This document shows, piece after piece, positions 46,599-56,669 of a stretch of DNA of 64,000 nucleotides. The DNA is from Mayamaea pseudoterrestris (Eukaryota > Bacillariophyta > Bacillariophyceae > Sellaphorales > Sellaphoraceae). Each line of letters begins with the position of its first letter. The stretch's first letter is position 1. The translations under genes were made by a program, and so were the position numbers. The notes beneath the pieces were generated by a model. That model made no database searches, was not told the origin of the DNA, and worked only from the letters and a program-made list of their open reading frames with translations. The DNA is taken from NCBI GenBank assembly GCA_027923505.1, contig BROI01000001.1, positions 461,501 to 525,500 on the forward strand, given 5' to 3'.

Positions 46599-49500
46599 AT
46601 GTTTGGAAATACAAACAATACCCCGTTTGGGAGTTCGGGCGGCGGCTTTGGAGCGCCTGCAAATACTGGAGGAGCATTCGGTGCTGGAGCTCCGAGTCTG
46701 TTTGGACAACCGCAACAACAGCAGCAGCAGCAGCAACCAGCATTTGGAGGTACAGCCTTTGGACAGCCGCAGCAAAACGCTGGCGGTTTTGGCGCGCCGC
46801 AGCAGCAACCAATGATTGGCGGAGGCTTTGGCGCAAGTACGAATACTGGTTTTGGAGGCGGATTTGGACAGCAGCAGCAACAGCAACCACAATCAAGCCC
46901 ATTTGGAAACTCCTTTGGTTCTCCATCGCCCGCGCCAGCTCAAACTTCATTGTTTGGAGGAGGCTCCACGACAAATATGGGTTTTGGAGCAACTACAAGT
47001 GCCGGGACAAGTGGAGGATTTGGAGCAACTACAAATACCGGGACAAGTGGAGGATTCGGAGCAACGTTCGGTGCGCCGGCGTCCGGAGGTGGCATTTTTG
47101 GCTCTGCACCCGCTCCAAGCGGCGGCGGCCTGTTTGGATCGGCGCCTGCTGCAAGCGGTGGCTTGTTTGGAGCTGCACCTGCATCAAGCGGAGGATTGTT
47201 TGGGGCAGCGCCAAGCACTGGTAGTACGTTTGGACAGCCGACCCAGCAGCAGCAGCCGCCAAATACTGGATTTGGATCGTCAACCTTTGGTGCCACAACA
47301 CAACCAGCAAGTACTTTTGGAACCAGCGGTGGCTTCGGAACCTCCCTTTCGAGTCCGCAGGCAAACACGTTTGGTGCTCCTGCACCACAAGGGGGAGGCT
47401 TATTCGGTGCCGCGCAGGCGCCGATTGGAGGGACGAGTTTCTTTTCAGCGCCAAGTGCGACGGCCGCCGCGCCCGCCATGGGTCAACAAGTTCCAGGAAC
47501 TCGGTCGACGCAGTTCCGACCTTTCAAGAAACAGGATGGAAACAGTAGCATCGACTTTCAAAGCATCACCGCCATGCCGCAGTATGAAAACTACTCATTT
47601 GAAGAACTGCGCTTGCAAGATGTTCATCCTGGCCTCCAAGGACCTGTGCAGGTTGCAGCCACGACTCCAACGGCAAGCAATACGCAAGGCACGGCATTTG
47701 GGTTTGGCAGTACTCCGGCGCCTGCAATTGGCTTTGGAGCAGCGCCGCAGCAGCAGCAGCAACAAGGAGGTGGACTCTTTAATGCGACAGCTCCAACCCC
47801 GTCGACTGGTGGATTCTTTGGAGCGCAGCCAGCTCCGAGTACGACATCGTTTGGCTTCGGAACAGCGCCGCAACCTGCATCTTTTGCAACTAATGCGGCA
47901 GCACCTTCGGGTGGCTTATTTGGACAGCAACAGGGTCAAGCTACCTTTGGTGCTACTCCGTCTTCGGCGCCTGCAGGGTTTGGGCAGCCGACTGGGCAAG
48001 CTGCGAATGCATTTTCGTTAGGAGGACAGCCGACTACACAGCCGATAGGAACGGGAGGATTCGGTACTAATACAAACACTGCAGGTTTGTTTGGAAGCAA
48101 TGCACCTTTGTTTGGAACGAACACTACTGCCACAGCGCCACCTACGTTTGGTGCACCTGCTAGCCCTTTTGGCGCTGGGGGTACTTTTTCATCTCAGCCT
48201 ACAGCGCAAGGGATGAGTTCGTTTAGTCAGGGGCCACAGCAGCACTCTGGTTTTGGATCAGGGCAGGTTGCGTCCTCTCCTATGGTATATTTTAACCAAG
48301 GTCAGGCCGGACCCGGTCAGCAACAAGGTCAATATCCGCAGCAACAGCCTATGGGCGCCCAGCCTCCATCAATGCCGGCCATTTCAATTAATACGAATGT
48401 CGTCCCACAAGTCGCAAATGAAGTTTTGGAACAGCAGTTGCGAGCTTTGGAGAGTAAGCAAAAAGAGCTTGAGAAGTCTGCTGTTTGGCACGGCAAGGAG
48501 CATAAGTCATCACCGACGACGGGAGTAAACCTATCTGATGATGGTAATCTTGGAATGATGTTTTCACCGACTCGTTACACCCTTTCGCCGTATGCGAGCT
48601 TGACGCCGGCTTCGGGTGCAAAGATTCGTCCTCGAGGTTTCCCCAAGTCGGATTCAATGAAAAAGCGGAGCACGAATGGTTTCGGTAGTATTTTTGGCTA
48701 CGACAATGGAAGCCTTAATACGCCCGAATCACACTTTCGTTCTTCGGCGACATCATTGGTCATTCGCAGTGACAATCTTAAACCTCGACCTTCGCGCCTC
48801 TCATACGAGACGAGATCCAAAGCAAAGCGCGCGAGCGAAGATGACATTGATATTGTTCCTGTCGAGGAACCTGCGACGCCTACCACGTCGAATGTTCGCA
48901 GCCCACCAGCCAGAAGCACTCCAGCAACCACGAATACAACAGCGACACCTGGCGACGCAAAGACGAATCATCGCGAGACTACTGCAGCCTTGGAAAGCCC
49001 AGTATTGTATGACTACTATCAACAAATTATTAACGCGGACAATCCTGGTGAGGTGTCAGCTGCTGCAAAGACAAAGACGAATGCAACGAGACGCATTTCA
49101 TTGGTGGTTCCACGTCTGACCAAACCTGGATACACCATGTCTCCTTCGGAAGAGGAACTAGCGACCAAATCTGACGCAGATCTCGCGACCGTTGCACACT
49201 TTTCGGTTCAGCGCGAAGGTGTTGGTAAGGTGGAATGGATCGGTGAAGTTGATGTTCGAGGAGCGAATTTAGACGATATAGTGGAAATCAATCATGGCGA
49301 CATTTCAGTTTACGCGAAGGCTGAAGCAGAGAATAACAAACCAGAAATGGGCAGCAAACTAAATCGTCCCGCTTTGCTTACCTTTTCGGGTATGTTTCCT
49401 CCGGTATCAAAGGTCAGTCGCAAGTCACAAGATGCAAGAGAGGCTAGTTTTGAGAAGAAACTTAAGAAGTCAGCCGATGCGGCTGGTGCACAGTTTATCT

Positions 49501-51725
49501 CATACGACGGAACTCTTGGAGAATGGAAAATCAAAGTGCAGCACTTTTCTCGTTACTCTATTTGCGACGATTCTGATTCGGAAGGAGAGCTTGCTGATGA
49601 ATGCCCTTTACCTGTCGAGACTCCGCGCCAACCTGGTAAAACGCGGTCGCTTTTGAATCCCAAGGTTACTCCTGGAATGAGTAGCCGTAACGTTGTCCCA
49701 TCAGATTCGGTGGTCTATTCCGAAGAGGAATATGAAAATGCTGCGACAGGAGACTCTGAATTTGTCGCAATGGATATTGAAACTGCTGCTAAAGAGGCAT
49801 ACGCGAAGGTTTACGCCATGGTATCTAATGCTCCCGGTCCGTCGGCTGTGGCGAAACAAGTTTCATTTGAAGACGATGGTGTAATGGACGATGATAATCA
49901 TGCTATCGATCGGCCTGCTGTCGTTGCTCCAACTAGTCGAGAGTTACTCGAGGCGGAAGCATCTTTGTCGACGTATGCAATGCTTGCGCGTCAAGTGTCG
50001 CCGGCTGCTCCGTTTCGTAAACCAATGGGAACATCGATGCGCGTCGCATGGCATTGTGATGGATCATTTTTAAAACCCTTTCGCAGCTTCGCCGGTAGTG
50101 GTACAGTCGTTTTGGTAAAATCAAGTCCCGTCCTCAATGCTGACAATGCTTTCACGAACGCGACGAAGGCACTATCAGTCCATAGAGACTCATCGAAGCG
50201 GACGACAAAGGCACATGGTGTATCCTTCTTTTCCTTGCCTCAAACTAATGATGGGCCGGGTCTCTCGGTGGAGCTGATTGACGCTCTCGCGGAATTGGCG
50301 ACGAATAACGACGTCAGCTCATCTTTCGGCTTATTAGCGGATTTGCTTCGCGTCAACACAACAAGCTCGTATAGTGATGATGAAGCGCATCTACCAGACG
50401 AGGCGCGACGAGTGTTTGCCCTATCACAAGCGCTTGCTCGTCTCTGTAAAGAAGACACGGGCGCGAATAGTAGCATCAACACTACTTTCAGTGCCCTTAT
50501 TTCTGGAGACATCCAAGGAGCAACAAGGTTTGCTGCGGATCAAGGAAACTGGGATTTGGTAGACTGCATCACGTCTCATGCCGTCGCAGACTATGTTTCG
50601 CCACAAGTTGGTGCTTTAGCAGATGGCGGATTATTTCCTATGGTTGATGTCGAGTCTCTTTGCATTCTTCAGCTTTCCGCATCGTCGCAAACGGAATCGG
50701 GCGCAAGCAAACTCGATTGGCGTCAACGTTTGCTGCGGCTGGCTTCACATCACCCTGACTGTTCGTTAGCTGAATTGGTGAGCAAGTTCGAGAGCGACAA
50801 CGCAACTGGAACCGCGCTTGCGCAACCCGATACGGCGTCATCGCCAGGAAGTATTCTATATCAGATTTTCCGAATCATCGCGGATCCTTCACATGCGCCA
50901 GTGAGCGCAGTTCTTCATCCAACGAGCTGGACGAAATGCGAATTTGATTTTTCAGTGGCTTTTCATATGTCAGCTGTCATGACCGCTCTGTGCATGGGCG
51001 CTCCATTGGATCCATTACAGCGCGAATATATTGCGGACAGCTTCAAGTGTCAACTCTTATCGCTTGGGCACTGGCCTTGGGCGGTACTTGTTGAACTTCT
51101 TATCGTTGGAGATGTCACCCCCGAAGTGAAGAAGATGAGAGCCGACCGTGCCAAGGACCTCATTCTCCGCAATTACTGCTCGGCGGAAGACGAAGTGCGT
51201 TTGAAAGAAGCTTTGACCATTTCCGAAGAGTGGAAGGATGCAGCAATGGCCGGTCGAGCTGCTTACGAAGGGAAGCTCTCAGAGCTGATTTCGAGCTTAA
51301 TGGGCTATGATGCTCAACGCGCGCTTTTCCTCTTCGAATCGGAATTCCTCCCAGATGTGTACAACGCCGATGGTATCAGCCGCAGTGATATGTCAAAGAT
51401 TAAACACATTGCTGATGGTTTGGGGCCAAACTCACTCGCGAAGGCTCTGTATCTGCTCGAGGCTGTTCGGAATGAAGCTTTGACACTTACGTCGGGCAGT
51501 GACTTGTCACATTTTTCGGCTCCCCTAGCTCAGATTCGTAAGATTCTGACGTCGTACTCATTCAGCGACGACAAAGACCATTCTACGTACGCCTTTTTAA
51601 TCGAATCAAAGGCTGCTGCCAGCCGATGCTCTCGTTCGTCGATGATTAAGCAGGCACTGCACCAGCTTGACTTTACCGAGAAACATTTGAAAGCCATCAA
51701 GATGTTCGGAGACATTGACGATTGA
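46599..51725 (+). CDS. NUP98: Nucleoporin NUP98-NUP96 precursor
   Basis: 1708 residues, intronless, from the ATG at 46599 (MFGNTNNTPFGSSGG, the usual NUP98 start). Residues 1-590 are FG/GLFG repeats forming the permeability barrier, interrupted by a GLEBS motif at about 315-350 (SSIDFQSITAMPQYENYSFE, EELRLQD) that binds Gle2/Rae1. The autoproteolytic domain (about 843-985) starts PGYTMSPSEEEL and ends with the His-Phe-Ser cleavage site (H982-F983-S984, VQHFSRYSI), so the chain should self-cleave into NUP98 and a NUP96-type scaffold. The C-terminal part is the helical Nup96 domain of the Y complex (GDIQGATRFAADQGNWDLVD, LGHWPWAVLVELLIVGDVTP). All key residues are present. Confidence 0.95.
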   Translation: MFGNTNNTPFGSSGGGFGAPANTGGAFGAGAPSLFGQPQQQQQQQQPAFGGTAFGQPQQNAGGFGAPQQQPMIGGGFGASTNTGFGGGFGQQQQQQPQSSPFGNSFGSPSPAPAQTSLFGGGSTTNMGFGATTSAGTSGGFGATTNTGTSGGFGATFGAPASGGGIFGSAPAPSGGGLFGSAPAASGGLFGAAPASSGGLFGAAPSTGSTFGQPTQQQQPPNTGFGSSTFGATTQPASTFGTSGGFGTSLSSPQANTFGAPAPQGGGLFGAAQAPIGGTSFFSAPSATAAAPAMGQQVPGTRSTQFRPFKKQDGNSSIDFQSITAMPQYENYSFEELRLQDVHPGLQGPVQVAATTPTASNTQGTAFGFGSTPAPAIGFGAAPQQQQQQGGGLFNATAPTPSTGGFFGAQPAPSTTSFGFGTAPQPASFATNAAAPSGGLFGQQQGQATFGATPSSAPAGFGQPTGQAANAFSLGGQPTTQPIGTGGFGTNTNTAGLFGSNAPLFGTNTTATAPPTFGAPASPFGAGGTFSSQPTAQGMSSFSQGPQQHSGFGSGQVASSPMVYFNQGQAGPGQQQGQYPQQQPMGAQPPSMPAISINTNVVPQVANEVLEQQLRALESKQKELEKSAVWHGKEHKSSPTTGVNLSDDGNLGMMFSPTRYTLSPYASLTPASGAKIRPRGFPKSDSMKKRSTNGFGSIFGYDNGSLNTPESHFRSSATSLVIRSDNLKPRPSRLSYETRSKAKRASEDDIDIVPVEEPATPTTSNVRSPPARSTPATTNTTATPGDAKTNHRETTAALESPVLYDYYQQIINADNPGEVSAAAKTKTNATRRISLVVPRLTKPGYTMSPSEEELATKSDADLATVAHFSVQREGVGKVEWIGEVDVRGANLDDIVEINHGDISVYAKAEAENNKPEMGSKLNRPALLTFSGMFPPVSKVSRKSQDAREASFEKKLKKSADAAGAQFISYDGTLGEWKIKVQHFSRYSICDDSDSEGELADECPLPVETPRQPGKTRSLLNPKVTPGMSSRNVVPSDSVVYSEEEYENAATGDSEFVAMDIETAAKEAYAKVYAMVSNAPGPSAVAKQVSFEDDGVMDDDNHAIDRPAVVAPTSRELLEAEASLSTYAMLARQVSPAAPFRKPMGTSMRVAWHCDGSFLKPFRSFAGSGTVVLVKSSPVLNADNAFTNATKALSVHRDSSKRTTKAHGVSFFSLPQTNDGPGLSVELIDALAELATNNDVSSSFGLLADLLRVNTTSSYSDDEAHLPDEARRVFALSQALARLCKEDTGANSSINTTFSALISGDIQGATRFAADQGNWDLVDCITSHAVADYVSPQVGALADGGLFPMVDVESLCILQLSASSQTESGASKLDWRQRLLRLASHHPDCSLAELVSKFESDNATGTALAQPDTASSPGSILYQIFRIIADPSHAPVSAVLHPTSWTKCEFDFSVAFHMSAVMTALCMGAPLDPLQREYIADSFKCQLLSLGHWPWAVLVELLIVGDVTPEVKKMRADRAKDLILRNYCSAEDEVRLKEALTISEEWKDAAMAGRAAYEGKLSELISSLMGYDAQRALFLFESEFLPDVYNADGISRSDMSKIKHIADGLGPNSLAKALYLLEAVRNEALTLTSGSDLSHFSAPLAQIRKILTSYSFSDDKDHSTYAFLIESKAAASRCSRSSMIKQALHQLDFTEKHLKAIKMFGDIDD

Positions 51726-52033
51726 AAATCTTAGCGTTGCTTTCATTGGACCTCTTCATCATTGTAGTAGCCATGATTAAGAATGTCGTATTGCCGGTAG
51801 TACACATTTTTATGTAAAAGATAAGCAATACAGTTGATTGACAATCAAGCAAGATTTGAGTAGCAATTGCGGGTCACTGATGTGTCTCCTATATCATTGA
51901 CGCCGTAATTAGGATGCAAGCTAAATGCGTATCTAAAGTAGGGTGGGTGCAACAGTACTAGAAGATTCTTATTCTTAAAAGACACATATTCCGATTCTCA
52001 ACCGATACCAGACAGGATCCGTCAGCTCCCATA
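51726..52033. other. Intergenic, convergent 3' ends
   Basis: About 300 bp, AT-rich, presumably 3' UTRs. TGCCGGTAGTAC occurs at about 51792. Confidence 0.5.
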
Positions 52034-53914
52034 CTACGCATCCTTGTCTCCAATCACTGACTTCAAGGCGCTAGCCGCAACACTGCCACATAAAACTAGA
52101 GGAAGCGGTGGAGCAGGAGTTCCGGGATGCGAAACACTTTTGCCAGGCTGACTCCGCATGAGGCAAGTCATGTGTGCGCGCTTGTTGCAATCAGTCTTGC
52201 CGCACTGGCAGCGCTTCGTCATACCATACGAAGGCTCCAAACAGATGCAGCACGTAGAAGATGGACCAGCAACACCCACCGATTTTCCAGATGCAGACAT
52301 CCCTCCACCAAGGGGTGGAATAGTAAATGGCAGGCCTGTTGACAATCGGCGCTGTGGATCATTCGCTTGCGCCAAGGGTGGCGAAACAGCGGTATCCTTC
52401 AACTGCAACTCAAGACGTACGACCTGGCTTTTGAGCTGACTATTCATCTTGTCAACCGATGCCTTGTCCAAGCGAAGACGCTCAAAGTCTTCGTCCGACG
52501 CTTCAGACTGGATCCGTAAAGTCTGTGTTTCCTTCTCCGCCTTAGTCAATGCTTCATTCAGGCGCGCAGTCTCCTTGCGCGACGCGTCTTGCTGCAAAAT
52601 GAGCTTGGAGTGCAAATCCTCGTTGGCCTTTTGCAACTCCATAATGGTGTCCTGCATAGTGGCTTGCGTCTTGGCCGAATCTTCCTGTCCTGACGTGACT
52701 TCCTTCAAAAGCGTTTGAACATGACGCAACTGCTCTTCAACCTTTTGGGCACGGTCCTTACGCGCCGATTCAATGGCGTCTCGCTCAGCAACAGTCTTGC
52801 GAAGCTCCTCCAAATCCTGACTCGTGAGTACAAGCCGGCGTTGCAAGTCGCTCTTTTCATACGTCCATTTGGCTTGGCGCAAGTCAAAGGTTGCCTTTTC
52901 ATTGCGAAGGGTGCGCAAAGCGCTCTGCGTCCGCGCCAAATCGGCCTCCTTCTGCAAATACTTTGCCTCGACCGATTTTGTTGCTTCGGCAAGTTCCTGC
53001 TGTTCCTGTTGCAAAAGATGGGTTGCCTTTTTGGTTTCATCAACGACAGTTTGAAAGGACTGCAAGGCTTGCGCCAAGCTTGCCGCCGTTGCTTCCGCCG
53101 CCTCGGCATCCGCTCGCGCCTTGGCGGCACTATCCGATGAAATGCGAGCCGCCAATTGTGAGCGATCCAATCGACTCTGCGTGGTTGCCACCTCATCGCG
53201 CAAGGACGTGTTTGTCGCCTGCAAGGCAATCGATTCGGCGTTGGCTTCCTTGAGAAGCTGTGTATGATGCAGAGGAAATGAAAAAGGTCGAATTGATAAC
53301 AATGTGAGATGCATTGCGACGTTGACAGCGCAAACAAAATGACGAGTAAAACACGTAGACTGAAGCAACGACGCAGCAACCTAGCGTTCGACATTTACAC
53401 TTACACGCTGCAAACGCAAAACCTCGGTACACTTTTCCTGCAGCAGCTTCGGCATGGAACTTTCCATGCGAGGCTTGCTTGTCGGAGGCTGCTCGTCGTC
53501 ATTGTCTTGTTCATTGGTTCGCTTGTTGCTCTTTTGCACTTGATCAAGATGCTGATTGCGAACCATGAGCATGGTCTCTCCAAGCAGCGACTTGAGGCGA
53601 CTTCCCTGCCGCACAAATGCGTCCCACGACGGAGGATTGGAGGTGCGGCGAGGGTCACCAAGAGGGAATGTAATGGCATTGCTGTCCTCACTTGCCGTCA
53701 TTGTGCTTGCCGCAGTAGTGAATTCGGATCCAATCTCCGTTTCATCCGTATCAGATCGAGGACGCTGAGTCTTGGAAGGGAGATCCTTGAGAACTGATGC
53801 AGTGAGATACATGGTATCATTTTCCTTGTCCGTGCGGTTACTCGTTGGATTCATAGTATGATTGTTGTTGCTGCTGCGCGAGGCGGTTTCGTGCTCGTTA
53901 GTTGCGGTCGTCAT
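52034..53914 (-). CDS. Coiled-coil protein with C-terminal RING-like zinc motif
   Basis: Exons 53914-53405 (170 codons, phase 0) and 53257-52034, with a 147-nt GT-AG intron (53404-53258); 577 residues. The start is at MTTATNEHETASR; an ATG 19 codons upstream is possible. Residues 1-120 are disordered and Thr/Ser/Asn-rich. The coiled coil runs from about 135 to 480 and crosses the splice junction smoothly (EVLRLQR-LLKEANAESIALQ), which supports the model. After a Gly/Pro linker there is CCICLEPSYGMTKRCQCGKT, then DCNKRAHMTC. This Cys/His cluster resembles a compact RING or PHD-like finger, though it is too short for a classic RING. It might be an E3-like adaptor or a scaffold; function unknown. 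Confidence 0.7.
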
Positions 53915-54228
53915 GGTTCTTCTTACTGCTCTTGCTTGATGTAATGAGTATTGATTACAGATGTATCTCAATGATTGATTCAGCTAGTCTCAAAGTATCT
54001 TGGTGCTGCGAACGTCGAATGAGGCTTGTCAGTGCAAGAGGAGGTGAATATGTGAATCGCCATGGTCGAATCCGTAACCGTGGACGAAAACGTGTTCTGA
54101 CGATGTTAGTGTCGTAGCGGCACGCAAGTTCTGCTCGTTGTTTCCCTCCTCCATTTCATCGCACATGGCGCAACGATTACAAAACACTAGACGCATGAAT
54201 CAAGCAATGTAACGCAAAGTAATCTACG
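53915..54228. other. Upstream region with TACCGCTAC-type site
   Basis: 314 bp between tandem minus genes. GTCGTAGCGGCAC at 54111-54123 is, on the minus strand, GTGCCGCTACGAC. It differs by one base from the site at 6585-6597 and lies about 200 bp upstream of the coiled-coil/RING-like gene start. Confidence 0.45.
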
Positions 54229-55136
54229 TTAAAGCACGCTCATGGATATGATTTCAAAGGACTGAACCTCATCCTCCATGCCAAGGATCTTCTCCTCGAC
54301 CTCATCAGCAGAGTTGTTGGCTCCCATAACAAAGGTGGTGCAGATCTTCTTGATACCATAGGCAACATCCGCTAACGTGCAGTTCTCTCCCCACTTCAAG
54401 CCATCCTGCGTCACTTCCGTGGTAATCTTTTTCCAGAGCGCCATCAAGTCTTGCTCCACATCCCACGGCTTGATTTCCACGGATACGAGCGTGCGCTGTT
54501 TCTTCTCCTTGGAAGCAGCGCGAGCCTCGGCTTCACTCTTGAGGCGGGCGAGCATGTCGGCGCGAGACTCCTTGGGCTCGTCATCGGCATCATCGTCGTC
54601 GCCAAAGACATCAAAGTCATCGTCATCCGCGGCGGAGGCATCGGCTCCCTTCTTGGCAGCTGGAGCAGGCGCTGACGCCGCAGCAGCAACCGGCGGACTC
54701 ATGGACAATCCACGAATGCCCTGCAGAGCGGCAATGTGAATGAACCAACGGTAGGCGTGCGGGTACTTTTGCGCATCCGGAATGGCGTCAAACTTTTGGT
54801 ACCACTCCACGTCGAGGGGCGAAAAGCTCCAGCCCTCCACGTATGATTTGGCCCCCATGAAGCCGTTGAAGGCAGCCTTGCCCTTGTCATCGGAAACGTC
54901 AAACTAAACGAAAGCGTTAGAGATTGTGAGTGAGAAAGTGATACAGCAGGAACAACTGGTGGCTGGTGGGATACTGTGAATCTTTAGTTGCAAAATGCAG
55001 CATCTGATGGACGAATCTGTCGCAAAAATGACGCGCTCCACTCCATATTAACATGTTTATACATGTATACAACCATTGCGGCATCATGACATGTAAAGTG
55101 TAAAGCAAGCTCAAATCCTACCTTTGGTCCTGCCAT
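54229..55136 (-). CDS. EEF1B: Elongation factor 1-beta (eEF1B guanine exchange subunit)
   Basis: Exons 55136-55122 (MAGPK) and 54903-54229, with a 218-nt GT-AG intron; 229 residues. eEF1B-beta reloads eEF1A with GTP during translation elongation. The N-terminal helical GST-C-like domain (FDVSDDKGKAAFNGFMGAKS, YVEGWSFSPLDVEWYQKFDA) is followed by an Ala-rich linker, the acidic casein-kinase-site region (DDDDFDVFGDDDDADDEPKE) and the exchange domain (KEKKQRTLVSVEIKPWDVEQ, DLMALWKKITTEV, GLKWGENCTLADVAYGIKKI). It ends in EIISMSVL; most family members end in a similar hydrophobic tail, usually NKI. The first exon is only five codons. The divergent GT64 gene starts just 67 bp away. Confidence 0.95.
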
Positions 55137-55203
55137 GGTGAATGGTGATGCTCGTTGTGAGAGTTGCTCGATTCTTTCGTTTGAAAAATGAACGGTGGAT
55201 GGG

Positions 55204-56370
55204 ATGATTCAAAACCGCAGCGACATTCGACGCACCACGACCCATCCTCGACTCGACTCACATTTTCACCATGAACCGTTCATCATTCATAGCCCTCACT
55301 CATCCACTGACCATTTAATGCTAAATCGCCGCAACAAGTCTCCTCTATCTCATCCAGATGATGTAGAGAGTCTACTGGAGGAAAAGAAGCTGCTAAATTT
55401 GTCCCCCAATAATAGCAAGAGGACGCGACGATTTGATCAATGTCGCCCCGTCATTCTACTTGCAATTGGAGCAGCAATCGTCTTGTTACTTCTCTTTCTA
55501 TTTCTTCCGTATCCGTCTCCTCCATATACTAAACCTAAAAGCAAATACCCAGCTGATACTCGAATATCGGTCGTCGTTATGAATCACAGTCGGCCTCGCA
55601 TGATTCGCGAAAGCCTGCTTATGAAAACCTTGACAGAGCACGACGCCGTGACGGAGATTCTCCTCTGTCACTCCAATCCACTCACTAAATTCACCTTTGA
55701 CCACGTCAAGGTCAAAAACATTGACGCCGTCCAAGCGAACGAGGAGCATGGCTTGAGTCTTCGCTTTTGGTACTGCCGACAGGCGCAGCATCAATTCGTT
55801 TTGCACATTGACGATGACATGGAGCTTTCTCCACACGCACTGGACGACTTGCTCAGCGAGTTTACGCTCAACACGCACCGCATCGTTGGCAAGTACGGTC
55901 GCTCCTACAGCTACTGGCGCAATTTGCCGCGCTCCGGCTACGACGCGGCCACGTTGGGTGGACCCGTGGAGGTGGTGCTCACCAAGATTTTGTTGCTGGA
56001 GCGATCCATGTGCGACGCCTTTTTCCGTCATGCGCACCTCGTCGAACAGGACGTTATGAAAGAGTCGCGTCCACTCTGGAACGGCGAAGACATTTTTGTC
56101 AATCTGGTGGCCAATCACGAGTACAATGTTCCAATTAACGGTCCCTACAATAACTTTGCGATCAAGGACTTGGATGTGTGGGAGGCATCCGATTCCTTCA
56201 AGGATGATGACACTGGCGAGCACGATGTTTCGGGAAACATGGACCGGCATCGTCCATGGAACGTTGGATGGGCGCCGTGGCTCAAGGCCTATCGCAGGAG
56301 TCAAGCGCATGCTGCCTTTCGCGGCAGACTTTGGTACATTGCCAAGCAGCGACTGGCGCAGCAGAAGTGA
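55204..56370 (+). CDS. Exostosin-type glycosyltransferase (GT64)
   Basis: 388 residues from the ATG at 55204 (another in-frame ATG at 55318). Type II membrane topology: a cytosolic N terminus of about 80 residues, a helix (PVILLAIGAAIVLLLLFLFL), a PPYTKPKSK stem, then a lumenal catalytic domain. GT64 hallmarks: ISVVVMNHSRPRMI, FVLHIDDDMELSPHALDDLL (DDD metal-binding motif), GKYGRSYSYW, VLTKILLLERSMCDAF, WNGEDIFVNLVANHEY (catalytic region). It likely transfers a sugar from UDP-GlcNAc or a related donor in the Golgi; diatoms have no known heparan sulfate, so the acceptor is unclear. Its start lies 67 bp from that of eEF1B, a shared compact promoter. Confidence 0.85.
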   Translation: MIQNRSDIRRTTTHPRLDSHFHHEPFIIHSPHSSTDHLMLNRRNKSPLSHPDDVESLLEEKKLLNLSPNNSKRTRRFDQCRPVILLAIGAAIVLLLLFLFLPYPSPPYTKPKSKYPADTRISVVVMNHSRPRMIRESLLMKTLTEHDAVTEILLCHSNPLTKFTFDHVKVKNIDAVQANEEHGLSLRFWYCRQAQHQFVLHIDDDMELSPHALDDLLSEFTLNTHRIVGKYGRSYSYWRNLPRSGYDAATLGGPVEVVLTKILLLERSMCDAFFRHAHLVEQDVMKESRPLWNGEDIFVNLVANHEYNVPINGPYNNFAIKDLDVWEASDSFKDDDTGEHDVSGNMDRHRPWNVGWAPWLKAYRRSQAHAAFRGRLWYIAKQRLAQQK

Positions 56371-56669
56371 TGATGATTATATTGTCGCTTCACATGGAGA
56401 TGCTGCTTTGAGGCGTAAACGCCGCTTTCTGGCGTCCGGCTGAGCGAGCATGACTCGCTTCAATCATCGTTGTTGTTACCGGTACGTGCAAGCGATGTAC
56501 CGGGTCTACCGGTAGCGCGCAAGTTAGCAACTAAAAAAACCGTCTGGTCCATTGCTGGTCGCATTCCGTGCTCGAGTGGTGTATCTCACTTGCCGAGGCC
56601 AACACAAACACATAGATTGCTCGCAGGCTATGCATAAGCTGAATTATATAAGATAATATACAGTGCAAT
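56371..56669. other. Convergent spacer with clustered TACCGG sites
   Basis: About 300 bp between convergent genes. TACCGGTA palindromes lie at 56477-56484 and 56507-56514, with TACCGG at 56498 between them. Confidence 0.5.

Noticed and set aside
46816-48021. 401-codon frame inside NUP98
   Set aside because: Shifted reading of CAG-rich FG repeats. It gives Arg/Leu/Gln-rich nonsense, while the sense frame has perfect FG/GLFG repeats.
55498-56310. 270-codon minus-strand frame
   Set aside because: Antisense to the GT64 gene, whose DDD motif and family sequence are clear.
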